A DNA stretch of 64,000 bases from Vreelandella andesensis (GCF_003989795.1 NZ_RZHG01000002.1:78288-142287); one strand, 5' to 3'. Counted from the stretch's first letter, positions 26,575 through 35,512 are shown. Notes: generated from the sequence alone by a model not told the origin. Numbers and translations: made by a program.

Positions 26575-27741
26575 TCAGCGTACATCTGTCAACGCATGCG
26601 GATTAATGGCTAGCCGTGAAACGGGTAATACCGTTTCGGTAATTCCTGCTTGCTGAAGATACTGCTCAAAGGCTTCATAGCGACGGACATCAAGTGCCGC
26701 CGGACTAATAGCAATGCGCCGCAGAAGATCGTGCCAGGCGTTCTCGTTAATTGTATTGTCCAGCACTGGATGGCTGCTAATCAGCAGCGACCATGCTGCC
26801 TCCGGGTTTTCGATGATCCAGTTGCTAGCCTCTTCCAGAGCAATAACAACACGTGACCAAGTGGCTGCTCGTTTTGTCACGGTGTCGCTATTAGCCAGTA
26901 GTATCAAGCCGTCATGGCGCGGAACATCGATATCGTTATAACGCACTGTATGGGTGACGATTCCATCTGATGCCAGTTGTTGTGGCAATGAGTGATAAAA
27001 ACCGTCAGCGATGGCATTAACTTGGCCTTCTCGCAGGGCGCTGGCGGCATTGAAATGAACACTTGCAGGCGGGATGAAGTCGTCGATTTGGCGCAGCGAG
27101 CTGGGCACCAGTTGGTTCACCAACACATCACGCCCTTCGCGGGTGGAAAAGCCATAATTCAAGCCGGCGAGTTGATCGGTAGTTTCGTTTGTAGGGGGAT
27201 CTCCCACCACAATAACCGCGTTTAACGGGGTCTCAATCAGTGTGGCAATTCGGGTAATAGCGGCGCCATCGTGAGCGTGTAAATGCAGCAGCGGCTGGCG
27301 GGTTAATGCCAAATCAACTTCACCTGCGGTTAAAAGTTTAATCGCAATGGAGGGGTCTGCGGGTGTTAATAAGTCAATGTCGAGCTCTTGAGCGGCAAAT
27401 AAACCGCGCTGCTTTGCCACAATTATTGCGGCGTGCTGGAGGCTGATATGCCAATCTAACATTAGAGAAAGCTGCTTTGGTGGCGGCGGGTCCAATGGCG
27501 GTGGTGGTATCAGCGTCATACTGGGGGCTTCTTCTTGTTCAACTCCCTCTGCTGCCGTTTCATTTTCTGAGAGCGACCACAAGCCAGGAGGCAGTATCAC
27601 CTCCCCATCAAGCAACAGTGGTTCATTATTACTCACTGTTTCGTTTTCTTTGTTTGCGTAAGTAGCTGTAATTGAAAAAAATAAAAAAACACTTAACGTT
27701 AGAAATACGAGTGAACGGGTACGCAAAAAAGCGTTCAACAT
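26575..27741 (-). CDS. NMT1/THI5-like periplasmic solute-binding protein
   Basis: This protein is about 388 residues long. I chose the ATG at 27741 because GGAGTAAAGGTT precedes it; an upstream in-frame start at 27807 adds 22 residues before the signal peptide. A signal peptide (about residues 5-28) is followed by an acidic, proline-rich linker (about 40-88, PPPPLDPPPP). The NMT1/SsuA-type domain opens SLMLDWHISLQHAAIIVAKQRGLF. Relatives bind sulfonates, nitrate or thiamine precursors. No permease or ATPase gene is adjacent, so its transporter must be elsewhere. Ligand unknown. Confidence 0.8.
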   Translation of the reverse strand: MLNAFLRTRSLVFLTLSVFLFFSITATYANKENETVSNNEPLLLDGEVILPPGLWSLSENETAAEGVEQEEAPSMTLIPPPPLDPPPPKQLSLMLDWHISLQHAAIIVAKQRGLFAAQELDIDLLTPADPSIAIKLLTAGEVDLALTRQPLLHLHAHDGAAITRIATLIETPLNAVIVVGDPPTNETTDQLAGLNYGFSTREGRDVLVNQLVPSSLRQIDDFIPPASVHFNAASALREGQVNAIADGFYHSLPQQLASDGIVTHTVRYNDIDVPRHDGLILLANSDTVTKRAATWSRVVIALEEASNWIIENPEAAWSLLISSHPVLDNTINENAWHDLLRRIAISPAALDVRRYEAFEQYLQQAGITETVLPVSRLAINPHALTDVR

Positions 27742-27889
27742 AACCTTTACTCCAGATGGTATAACGCCGGAGTTTAGCTGTGAGGTGAAGGATCTGGCTA
27801 GCCCCAAAAAGCGACAAGCCTAAGTAGCTCAGTAAATTGTACGGCGGCATGTAATAATAGATCGGCATTGGTGGGTGAGACGGAGAGAC

Positions 27890-29596
27890 ATGGACTCAAT
27901 TTACACGTTTTTCTTAGTAGGCGGTTCCCTAATGGCGCTCAGCATTCTCGCGAGTCGCCTATCGTCAATGATGGGCGTGCCGCTACTACTGATTTTCTTA
28001 GGGCTTGGCATGCTGGCAGGGGAAGAGGGCTTGCTAGGGGTTGAGTTTGACGACTACACCATGGCCTTCACGATAGGCCATTTAGCGCTCGCCATGATTC
28101 TGTTGGATGGCGGCCTTCGTACTCGATTAAAAACTTTCCGTGTAGGTTTTAGGCCAGCGCTCTCACTAGCCACCTTTGGCGTCTTTATCACTAGCGCTAT
28201 TGTTGGTGTTATTGCCATGTGGGTATTTGATCTCTCCTTGGTGCAGGGTTTTCTAGTCGGCGCGATTGTCGGCTCCACTGATGCCGCCGCGGTATTCTCG
28301 ATGCTTAGCGGTCGTGGTGTGAACCTTAACGAGCGGGTAGGGGCCACGCTTGAAATTGAATCGGGTACCAACGACCCGATGGCTATTTTCTTGACACTGA
28401 TGCTGGTTGAAATGTTGGTCGGCGATATTGGTGGCGTTGGCGAAACACTGCTGTTTTTCATTTCCCAGTTTGGTATTGGGCTAGTGGTTGGTATTGGCGG
28501 TGGCTGGCTAAGCGCTAAGCTGCTGCGTTGGTTAGATCTCGCGCCAGGCCTATATGCCATGTTAGCGCTGGCGCTTGGGTTTAGCGTGTTCGGCTTAACC
28601 AGTGTGCTAGGCGGCAGCGGCTTCCTAGCGATTTACCTAGCAGGACTAATGATTGGTAACCAGCCAGGTCGCCACCTTAACTTTATTCTGCCGGTACATG
28701 ATGGGTTAGCTTGGCTGAGCCAGATTGGTTTGTTCCTGGTGTTGGGCTTGCTTGTCACTCCAAGTCAGCTCTGGGATGTGGCGTTGCCAGCGAGCATTGT
28801 CGCGTTAGCTCTGATCTTTGTTGCCCGCCCATTGGCAGTGCTAATCACTATCAAACCCTTCTTTAAATTCCGCTGGCGAGAGACTTTCTTCATTGCCTGG
28901 GTGGGCTTGCGGGGTGCAGTACCTATTGTACTGGCTATCTTCCCGTTAATCGGCGGGGTGGAGAATGCGTCGTTATATTTTAACGTCGCATTCGCCGTGG
29001 TACTGATGTCGCTGCTTATCCAAGGCGGCTCGCTGACCTTCATGGCGCGATGGTTAAAAGTAGAAGTGCCGGTAGGCACAACGCCCAACCGTCGGGGGCC
29101 ACTTGGCATCATGCCGGAAAACGATTTCGAGATGTTCGTCTACGTCGTCGAAAACGAGGACTTAGAAGATGTGCCCATTCGGCTACTGCGTTTTCCCTCA
29201 GGCGCACTGATTTCGGCGCTATTCCGCAAACACGTTATGCTCCACCCAAAAGGGAGCACACGACTAAAGCTCGATGATGTCATTTGTGTGATTGGCCGCA
29301 CCGAAGACCTCGTTGCGCTCAATCGGCTATTCAACGGCGATGCGAAGCTCAAACAAGAGCGCGCCTTCTTTGGTACCTTTACCTTGGATGGCGCGGCGCA
29401 AATGCAAGATATTGCCCAAGCTTACGGCTTAACCTTAAGCCCCGGTGAGCAAAACATGACACTGGCTGAGTTCATCTCGCTGCGCGTAGGCGGCCACCCA
29501 GTAGTTGGCGACGATGTCGACTGGCATGGCATTCATTGGGTTGTTAGCGAAATGGAAGGCGGCAACATCACCCGAGTTGGCTTAAGACTCTACTAA
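27890..29596 (+). CDS. Potassium/proton antiporter, CPA1 family (NhaP2/CvrA-like)
   Basis: This protein is about 568 residues long. I chose the ATG at 27890, preceded by CGGAGAGA; a GTG 15 bases earlier is less likely. The N-terminal 390 residues hold about 12-13 membrane segments with the exchanger core VGAIVGSTDAAAVFSML and EIESGTNDPMAIFLTL. A TrkA-C domain (about 400-480, VIGRTEDLVALNRLFNGD) and a CorC_HlyC-type domain (about 490-565) follow. This architecture is that of NhaP2/CvrA, which exports K+ in exchange for H+. It fits a salt-adapted host. Confidence 0.9.
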   Translation: MDSIYTFFLVGGSLMALSILASRLSSMMGVPLLLIFLGLGMLAGEEGLLGVEFDDYTMAFTIGHLALAMILLDGGLRTRLKTFRVGFRPALSLATFGVFITSAIVGVIAMWVFDLSLVQGFLVGAIVGSTDAAAVFSMLSGRGVNLNERVGATLEIESGTNDPMAIFLTLMLVEMLVGDIGGVGETLLFFISQFGIGLVVGIGGGWLSAKLLRWLDLAPGLYAMLALALGFSVFGLTSVLGGSGFLAIYLAGLMIGNQPGRHLNFILPVHDGLAWLSQIGLFLVLGLLVTPSQLWDVALPASIVALALIFVARPLAVLITIKPFFKFRWRETFFIAWVGLRGAVPIVLAIFPLIGGVENASLYFNVAFAVVLMSLLIQGGSLTFMARWLKVEVPVGTTPNRRGPLGIMPENDFEMFVYVVENEDLEDVPIRLLRFPSGALISALFRKHVMLHPKGSTRLKLDDVICVIGRTEDLVALNRLFNGDAKLKQERAFFGTFTLDGAAQMQDIAQAYGLTLSPGEQNMTLAEFISLRVGGHPVVGDDVDWHGIHWVVSEMEGGNITRVGLRLY

Positions 29597-29611
29597 TTAA
29601 CCGGAAAGGCG

Positions 29612-29639
29612 TTGACTTCCAAGGGAAAGCTGTTATTAT
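29612..29639 (+). promoter_or_regulatory. Sigma-70 promoter of tRNA-Ser
   Basis: TTGACT (29612-29617) and TATTAT (29634-29639) are separated by 16 bases, 15 bases before the tRNA. Confidence 0.65.
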
Positions 29640-29654
29640 ACGCACCCATAAGCC

Positions 29655-29745
29655 GGAGGGATGGCAGAGCGGTTGAATGCACCGGTCTTGAAAACCGGCA
29701 TAGGTTAATAGCCTATCTAGGGTTCGAATCCCTATCCCTCCGCCA
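29655..29745 (+). tRNA. tRNA-Ser (anticodon UGA)
   Basis: The acceptor arm GGAGGGA pairs with TCCCTCC, followed by G and an encoded CCA. The anticodon arm ACCGG-TCTTGAAA-CCGG has the loop CTTGAAA, giving anticodon TGA. A long variable arm (ATAGGTTAATAGCCTAT) and the T arm GGGTTCGAATCCC identify a class II serine tRNA. Its own promoter is upstream and a terminator is downstream. Confidence 0.97.
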
Positions 29746-29757
29746 AGTATTACGAAG

Positions 29758-29785
29758 AAGCCGCTGTTTTCAGCGGCTTTTTTTG
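29758..29785 (+). terminator. Rho-independent terminator after tRNA-Ser
   Basis: The stem aagccgctg/cagcggctt with a tttt loop is followed by a run of seven or more T. Confidence 0.9.
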
Positions 29786-30051
29786 TGTCTGTGGTTTAGT
29801 CAACCTATATTCCAGCCCAGACTTGTTCATGGCAAGCTCGCAGTCTGTTGGTGTCAAAACTTCTATTCTGCGAGTCTGGCTTTGTCCTGCCAATGTTATT
29901 CCTCCAAACGCAAACAGGCTCTAATAGGTTATTTTATTTAATAAACATAATTAGCCATGTATGCGAAAGATCTAAAAATGTTCTGTTGGCTGAGGCTGTA
30001 GGTAACAGATTATTTTGGTTCAGCGTACCGTTTATATCCGTGAAATACGTC
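29786..30051. other. Non-coding stretch downstream of tRNA-Ser
   Basis: Only short open frames without family resemblance or ribosome binding sites are seen. It marks the change from housekeeping to accessory genes. I find no repeat of the tRNA 3' end that would mark an attachment site. Confidence 0.5.
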
Positions 30052-30885
30052 TCACAACGTCGGCGGTTGGCGCGACAGGGCGCGGATCTCATCTCGTAAA
30101 GCGCTTACCTCATCCCGGATCGCAGCCAGTTGCTTGGCCCCTGCCACTTCGGCGTTGTTATCGTCGGCGTCCCTACCGACAAAAAAGGTGGCAAGTGCCG
30201 CTGTTACGTAGCCGAAAACCCCGAAGGCGTACAGTGCCAGAAAAACACACAGTACGCGCCCTTCGGCTGTTTGTGGCCAGTATTCAGAGCCCATTGTTGC
30301 CATAATCATGGCCGTCCACCACAGCGCTTCTCCATAGCTTTCTATGCCGCCGGACACGTCGCTTTCGAATGCGTACATACCGGCTGCGCCGGCGAGCGTG
30401 ACTAGCACGGTAAGGGCGATCACATAGCCGAAGCCCCGTCGGCTTAAACTCGCGCCCAACGCCTTCATTCCGCGGTTCAGTGAACTAACGACTCGAACTA
30501 GCCGCAACCCCCGGCCTGCCCTGGCCAAGCGGAGCAGCCGAAACACGCGGGCGACGCGGAAAACCCGCAGCGCGGGGAGCAGTAGGGCAATGGCAGTTAG
30601 CCAGTTGCTCTTGAGGTAGCTGAGCTTGTTCGGGGCCAGAATCAACTTCACAGCGAAATCGATAATGAAGACGACCCAGATAGATGTACCGAGAAAATTA
30701 AACAGCAGACTCTCGCCCCGAACCAGCTCGATTATTAATAGCACTAGCCATACAAACGCGAGAACTAACATCGGTGTTTCCAGCCAACCTTCCAAGCGCT
30801 GCAGCAGCTCGTATCGTTCCCGTTTCAGTTGCTCCGTGTCCGCGGGTTTTACATCAAAATTTTTGTCCGTCTCGTCTTCGCTCAT
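30052..30885 (-). CDS. Voltage-gated-type ion channel with non-canonical pore motif
   Basis: This protein is about 277 residues long, starting at ATG 30885 after GGGG (in-frame ATG at 30897 also possible). It has a six-segment channel layout: S1-S3 (about residues 40-100), an arginine-rich S4 (LRVFRVARVFRLLRLARAGRGLRLVRVV), S5, a pore loop and S6. The pore reads ALWWTAMIMATMGSEYWPQT where K+ channels have TVGYGD. A C-terminal coiled coil (AAIRDEVSALRDEIRALSRQ) could tetramerise it. The family (Ion_trans) is clear; K+ selectivity is doubtful. Confidence 0.85.
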   Translation of the reverse strand: MSEDETDKNFDVKPADTEQLKRERYELLQRLEGWLETPMLVLAFVWLVLLIIELVRGESLLFNFLGTSIWVVFIIDFAVKLILAPNKLSYLKSNWLTAIALLLPALRVFRVARVFRLLRLARAGRGLRLVRVVSSLNRGMKALGASLSRRGFGYVIALTVLVTLAGAAGMYAFESDVSGGIESYGEALWWTAMIMATMGSEYWPQTAEGRVLCVFLALYAFGVFGYVTAALATFFVGRDADDNNAEVAGAKQLAAIRDEVSALRDEIRALSRQPPTL

Positions 30886-30987
30886 CGAGTGCCCCATTTT
30901 CAACTACTTTAGAAAGGCTAATAATTTCAGTATCAATAATATGTCCTGGTATTGCGTTAAAAGCCCTAAAATAATTTAAAAAAAGGG

Positions 30988-31165
30988 TTAGTGCATGGTG
31001 ACCCGCATCACCATGCTGAGAGCAAACGAGACCCGCGTGGCCGGTTTGATCTCTTGGATGCTGCCAGCGAAGAGCTTGATAAGCACGAAACTGAGAAAGC
31101 CATAGGCAATACACAGGATAATTGAGTAGGTATGCGGCACCAGGGCAGGCGCGGTGGCGATACCC
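30988..31165 (-). pseudogene. C-terminal remnant of an NCS2-type purine/uracil permease
   Basis: The frame ending at 30988 reads LVPHTYSIILCIAYGFLSFVLIKLFAGSIQEIKPATRVSFALSMVMRV, which resembles the last two membrane segments of NCS2-family nucleobase permeases (TFSIAxGIAxGFISYVLLKLxxG). No N-terminal part or plausible start is present, and the frame runs into the upstream region of the aldehyde dehydrogenase gene. I read it as a truncated leftover. A chance resemblance is possible. Confidence 0.5.
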
Positions 31166-31321
31166 CTGTACTCGTAAATTGTCGAGGTTGTAGCTGGGCG
31201 GTCACGGCACATACCTTCTGCGATTATGTTAGTTGTCGAACAGACAAATCCTGTCATCGCCCTGAGAATCTCTGAGTGTAAGCGCCAAACTGCGTTTAAT
31301 TCAGAGCCGGAAGGAGCGTTC

Positions 31322-32698
31322 ATGTCGACAATTACTACCATTAACCCCGCGACCGAAAAAGCAATTCAGAGCTATGAGATCATGACCGAAAAGCAGGCGA
31401 TGGAGCGACTCGACGCCTGCCATGCGGCATTTCTGGAATGGCGCGAACTGAGTCATCAGGAACGGGCCCCTTATCTCAAGAAAATCGGTCAAAAATTGCG
31501 CGATAATGCTGATGAGTTGGCCGGTTTGATGACCAACGAAACAGGCAAGCTCCTAAAAGACGGACTTGTTGAGGTTGAACTCTGTGCGGCGCTCTTTGAT
31601 TACGCCGCTGAAAATGGCCCCAATATTCTGGCGGATGAGGAGCGTGAGCAGGGTCTCAACGGCAAGCGCGGCGTTGTCAGTTATCAGCCCATTGGCGTCG
31701 TCTATTCGATCCAGCCCTGGAATTTCCCGATCTACCAGCCGGTTCGCGTGCTGGCGGCAAACCTGATGGCAGGCAATGGCTGTGTTTTGAAACACGCCAG
31801 TATCTGCACGGGGTCCGGCCTGCGCCTGCGCGAACTATGTATTGAGGCAGGCCTGCCCGAGGATCTATTTCAGGTCATCGTGATCGACCACGACACCAGC
31901 GATGATCTGATCGCCCACCCCAAAGTTCGTGGTGTCACGCTGACCGGCAGTGACGGGGCGGGGCGACACGTCGGGGCTATGGCCGCCGAAGCACTGAAAA
32001 AGACCGTGCTGGAATTGGGGTCGAACGACGCTTACCTGGTGCTTGAGGATGCCGATATCGAAACGGCGGTGAAGTTCTCAGTCATGGGGCGGCTTTACAA
32101 CAACGGCCAGACCTGTGTTTCTGCTAAGCGCTTCATCGTGACCGACAAGGTGTATGACGCCTTTGTTGATGCCTTCGTGGCTCAAATGAAAGACATCGTC
32201 ATGGGCGACCCCACTGATGAGAATAGCCAACTTGGCCCGCTTTCAAGCCAGGATCAGTTTGATACCGTCAAAGAGCAGGTGGATGCCAGCGTCGCCAAAG
32301 GTGCAAAAATTCTCTGCGGTGGCGAAGCGCCCGAGCGCACCGGTGCTTATTACCCTGCCACTATGTTGGCAGATGTCACGCCTGGAATGCCTGCCTACGA
32401 CGATGAAATCTTCGGGCCTGTTGCGTCGATCATCCGTGCCAACGATGACGAGGACGCCATGCGACTGGCCAATGACAGCCGCTATGGCCTGGGGGGCGGC
32501 ATCTTTTCCAAAGATGAGGAACGTGCCCTCACGTTAGCCCGGGATCACTTTGACACGGGCATGATTCGTATCAACTCGTTCGGGGCCGCTGATCCGAATA
32601 TGCCCTTTGGCGGGGTCAAGGATTCTGGATATGGTCGCGAACACGGTGGTTTTGGCATGAAGGAATTCGTCAACGTAAAGTCGATTTTCCTGCCATGA
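31322..32698 (+). CDS. NAD(P)-dependent aldehyde dehydrogenase (succinate-semialdehyde type)
   Basis: This protein of about 458 residues starts at ATG 31322, preceded by GGAAGGAG; the frame is open further upstream but lacks a ribosome binding site. The catalytic cysteine is in NNGQTCVSAKRF, the general-base glutamate in VLELGSNDAYLVL, and the cofactor loop in TLTGSDGAGRHVGAMAAEA. The short N terminus and overall length are like E. coli YneI/Sad succinate-semialdehyde dehydrogenase, but the substrate is not proven. It is followed 49 bases later by a short-chain dehydrogenase gene. Codon choice looks more GC-rich than in the surrounding genes. Confidence 0.87.
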   Translation: MSTITTINPATEKAIQSYEIMTEKQAMERLDACHAAFLEWRELSHQERAPYLKKIGQKLRDNADELAGLMTNETGKLLKDGLVEVELCAALFDYAAENGPNILADEEREQGLNGKRGVVSYQPIGVVYSIQPWNFPIYQPVRVLAANLMAGNGCVLKHASICTGSGLRLRELCIEAGLPEDLFQVIVIDHDTSDDLIAHPKVRGVTLTGSDGAGRHVGAMAAEALKKTVLELGSNDAYLVLEDADIETAVKFSVMGRLYNNGQTCVSAKRFIVTDKVYDAFVDAFVAQMKDIVMGDPTDENSQLGPLSSQDQFDTVKEQVDASVAKGAKILCGGEAPERTGAYYPATMLADVTPGMPAYDDEIFGPVASIIRANDDEDAMRLANDSRYGLGGGIFSKDEERALTLARDHFDTGMIRINSFGAADPNMPFGGVKDSGYGREHGGFGMKEFVNVKSIFLP

Positions 32699-32747
32699 AC
32701 ACAATCCAACTCATGAATGCCTCTAATCAAAAAATAGGAGAAGTCTT

Positions 32748-33485
32748 ATGTCAGAAATTAATGGCAAGGTTGTCATCATTACCGGCGCCAGCAGTGGTCT
32801 CGGCAAAGCCACCGCCCACCGTCTGGCCGAGAGTGGCGCAAAGCTGGTGCTAGCTGCCCGCCGCGAGGATCGTCTTATTGAGCTGCGTGATGCTATTAAA
32901 GAGCAGGGTGGTGACGCTATTTACCAAGTGACCGACGTCACTGACCGCGATCAGGTCGAAGCGCTTGCCACCGCGGCCAAAGAGGCCTTCGGGCGAATCG
33001 ACGTGCTGATTAACAATGCAGGCTTGATGCCGCTATCGCCGCTTGATGAGCTTAAAGTCGACGAGTGGGACAAGATGATTGATGTCAACATCAGAGGGGT
33101 GCTCTACGGCATCGCCGCCGTGCTGCCAACCATGCGCGAACAGCATGTTGGGCACATCATCAATCTCTCGTCGATAGCTGGGCATAAGGTTTTTCCGGCA
33201 TCGGCCGTCTACTCGGCAACCAAGTTTGCCGTGAAAGCCATATCAGAAGGTCTCCGTCAGGAAGGCGACGGGGAAATCCGCTCTACCAATATCTCGCCGG
33301 GGGCCGTGGCGACCGAGCTGACCAGTAAAATCAGCGATCCCGATACTGCCAAGGGTGTTGATGAGATGTACGAGATGGCCATTGACGCCGATGCGATTGC
33401 CCGGGCGATTGCCTATGCTATCGAACAGCCTGCGGATGTTGATGTCAACGAGATTATTATCCGGCCGACTAAGCAGCCGCTCTAA
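32748..33485 (+). CDS. Short-chain dehydrogenase/reductase (SDR)
   Basis: This 245-residue classical SDR has the cofactor motif [21 protein letters not shown] (residues about 12-32), NNAG in [18 protein letters not shown], the catalytic Ser in [16 protein letters not shown] and YxxxK in [16 protein letters not shown]. It resembles YdfG-like NADP-dependent alcohol/3-hydroxy acid dehydrogenases. The pairing with the upstream aldehyde dehydrogenase suggests a two-step alcohol-aldehyde-acid conversion. AGGAGA lies upstream of the ATG. It converges with the AraC regulator. Confidence 0.88.
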   Translation: MSEINGKVVIITGASSGLGKATAHRLAESGAKLVLAARREDRLIELRDAIKEQGGDAIYQVTDVTDRDQVEALATAAKEAFGRIDVLINNAGLMPLSPLDELKVDEWDKMIDVNIRGVLYGIAAVLPTMREQHVGHIINLSSIAGHKVFPASAVYSATKFAVKAISEGLRQEGDGEIRSTNISPGAVATELTSKISDPDTAKGVDEMYEMAIDADAIARAIAYAIEQPADVDVNEIIIRPTKQPL

Positions 33486-33551
33486 CTAGCGTTGGCTGGG
33501 TGGTGACGCTCAGCCCCCCACTTAGAATGGCTAAAAATGAAGAGTGTTTGA

Positions 33552-34460
33552 TTAATTGCCATGGCTAATTGAGGTGGATTTTTTGCGATATGTGTCAGGA
33601 TCATTGCCAAATTTTGTTTTAAAAGCGGCGCTGAATTGACTACGGCTAAGATAACCGCAGCGTTCGGCAATGCGTTTGACTGGTAGTGAAGTGGTGTTTA
33701 AAAGGCGGGCGGCGTGACGAAGACGTAGTTCGTTTGAATATCGCTGTGGCGGCATCCCAAAAGCACGTTTAAAACGTTCAATAAAGACCGTCCGACTCAT
33801 ATGACAACGTTCGGCTAGCTGGTCAATGTTTAATCGTTGTCCTTTGTGCTGTGTCATTGCCTCAATGGCATTGTGTAGTTCCGGTGCTTCCAATGTTAAT
33901 AACCATGGGTGTTCCGGTGCATTTGCTTGGAGTTCACGTAGCAATAAGATGAAGCATTGTTTCATTATTGCTTCCAGCATTGCTGTGGTTCCAAGCATTG
34001 ACAATGCTAACTCTTGAAATAATTGGTGAAAAAGGTGCTGGATGTCAGCATTTGTGTTTTCAAGGTGTACTGGGATGTTCAGGCGGTCAAAGGGAGAGCC
34101 GCCGGTTAGTGAGTCGACTTCCAATAAGCCACATAAAATGAGAACGCCTGGCAGTGTCGTATCGGTATGAGAGCGTATCCAATGTAGTGAATGCGCCGAC
34201 GTGCAGTGGTTAATGCCAAATGGTTCTCCCGCAACCTCGTCAATAGTGAGAGAGTAGTCGGGTGGACAGATGACTAAGCTACCAGCGTTCAGTAACGTTC
34301 GGTGATGATTTTGACCTACCATACTGCCTTTTCCGTGCAATACGTAATGAAGCGATACTGTTCCTAATGGGGGTGTCTGCAGCGGCCAGCCCCGTCGTAT
34401 ATCACATACAGCAAATGAAGTGACGTTGATCAACATGTCTTTGAGAGCGTTTTCAAGCAT
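33552..34460 (-). CDS. AraC-family transcriptional regulator (Cupin_6 type)
   Basis: This protein of about 302 residues starts at ATG 34460 (a TTG at 34472 is also in frame). The N-terminal half is a cupin-like sensor domain with VSLHYVLHGKGSMVG and SLVICPPDYSLTI. The C-terminal part is a double HTH: LNIDQLAERCHMSRTVFIERFKRAFGMPPQRYSNELRLRHAARLL and then LPVKRIAERCGYLSRSQFSAAFKTKFGNDPDTYRK. It is divergent from the isochorismatase-like gene, with about 105 bases between, and is the likely regulator of that gene. Effector unknown. Confidence 0.9.
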   Translation of the reverse strand: MLENALKDMLINVTSFAVCDIRRGWPLQTPPLGTVSLHYVLHGKGSMVGQNHHRTLLNAGSLVICPPDYSLTIDEVAGEPFGINHCTSAHSLHWIRSHTDTTLPGVLILCGLLEVDSLTGGSPFDRLNIPVHLENTNADIQHLFHQLFQELALSMLGTTAMLEAIMKQCFILLLRELQANAPEHPWLLTLEAPELHNAIEAMTQHKGQRLNIDQLAERCHMSRTVFIERFKRAFGMPPQRYSNELRLRHAARLLNTTSLPVKRIAERCGYLSRSQFSAAFKTKFGNDPDTYRKKSTSISHGN

Positions 34461-34564
34461 AGTAATCACCAATGATCCGAACGATATAGCACGCTTCTAG
34501 GACTTTTGCTGCGGCGTTTGCACCTAGAGTAGCCAGGGTAAAACACTCCAAGAGGATTTGCCTT

Positions 34565-35407
34565 ATGTGCAACCATCATAGTGATCAGCAATCGATAGCT
34601 CCTCTTCATAAAGTAGATGAAGGTCGTCGGCGCGTATTAGCGGGCGGCCTGGCAGGTATTACGGCCGCAACAGTAGGTGGTTTTTCAAGTGCTGCGATGG
34701 CGCAAGGCGCAGCTGAAGACCCATATGCTCCGCCGGCAGAAGGGGTTTTACCTGAAACGGGATTTCAACTAGATCTAAGCCGTGCAGCCTTGGTTGTCAC
34801 TGATCCCCAAGTAGATTTTTTAAGCCCGGATGGCGTGACGTGGCAAGTTGTCGGGGAAAGCGTCCAAGAACACAATACAGTAGAAAATATTCGCCGTTTG
34901 TTTGAAGCCGCTAAGCAGCGGGGGATAACGGTGGCGGTATCGCCTCATTTTTACTTTCCGCACGACCACCAATGGACGTTTGGCGGTCCGCTAGAAAAAA
35001 TGATGCATGGGCTTGGTATGTTCGATCGTCAAAACCCGCTCGCTGCTTTGCCGCGTAATACAGGCGCTGATTTCATGCCGCAATATAAAGAATATATTGA
35101 AGACGGTGAAACAATAATTACATCTCCGCATAAAATTTATGGCCCCGAGCACAACGATTTATCGCTTCAACTCCGTAAGCTCCGGATTGATCAGGTTATT
35201 TTAGCTGGCATGTCAGCAAATTTGTGTGTCGAATCACACTTGCGAGAGCTAGTAGAACAGGGATTTGAAGTGGTCGTTGTACGTGACGCTACTGCCGCAG
35301 CAAAAATACCGGAAGGCGATGGCTACTTAGCAGCCTTAACTAATTTTAGGTTTATCGCCAATGCGCTTTGGAGTACCGACGAAACGGTTGCTAAATTACA
35401 GGGGTAA
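34565..35407 (+). CDS. Tat-exported isochorismatase-family cysteine hydrolase
   Basis: This 280-residue protein has a twin-arginine signal (GRRRVLAGGLAGITAATVGG, about residues 22-41, then AMAQGA). The mature domain is an isochorismatase-like hydrolase with Asp in LVVTDPQVDFLSPDG, Lys in TSPHKIYGPEHNDL and Cys in LAGMSANLCVESHLREL. Relatives include nicotinamidases and N-carbamoyl hydrolases; the substrate here is unknown. Export by Tat is unusual for this largely cytoplasmic family. The divergent AraC gene probably controls it. A strong terminator follows. Confidence 0.87.
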   Translation: MCNHHSDQQSIAPLHKVDEGRRRVLAGGLAGITAATVGGFSSAAMAQGAAEDPYAPPAEGVLPETGFQLDLSRAALVVTDPQVDFLSPDGVTWQVVGESVQEHNTVENIRRLFEAAKQRGITVAVSPHFYFPHDHQWTFGGPLEKMMHGLGMFDRQNPLAALPRNTGADFMPQYKEYIEDGETIITSPHKIYGPEHNDLSLQLRKLRIDQVILAGMSANLCVESHLRELVEQGFEVVVVRDATAAAKIPEGDGYLAALTNFRFIANALWSTDETVAKLQG

Positions 35408-35420
35408 AAATCCGGCAAAT

Positions 35421-35449
35421 AAAAGGCTGCGTTGATGACGCAGCCTTTT
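35421..35449 (+). terminator. Rho-independent terminator after the isochorismatase-like gene
   Basis: A 12-base stem (aaaaggctgcgt with acgcagcctttt) with a 5-base loop carries A and T runs on both sides, so it could work in both directions. The downstream LOV gene on the minus strand could share it. Confidence 0.85.
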
Positions 35450-35512
35450 AGGTTAGCAAGCTTCCCTTTAGAAAGATGCATGCATTGCTCAGGAAAAACA
35501 CTTGAACGACGA

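Noticed and set aside
29655..29745. tRNA-Ser as a prophage or island attachment site
   Set aside because: I could not find a repeat of its 3' end or an integrase gene inside the window; kept only as a low-interest island question.
29848..30099. Open frame of 83 codons downstream of tRNA-Ser
   Set aside because: No ribosome binding site, no family resemblance, and it overlaps the end of the channel gene on the other strand.
30654..30979. Plus-strand frames across the channel gene
   Set aside because: They have no start signal and lie opposite the well-supported channel gene.
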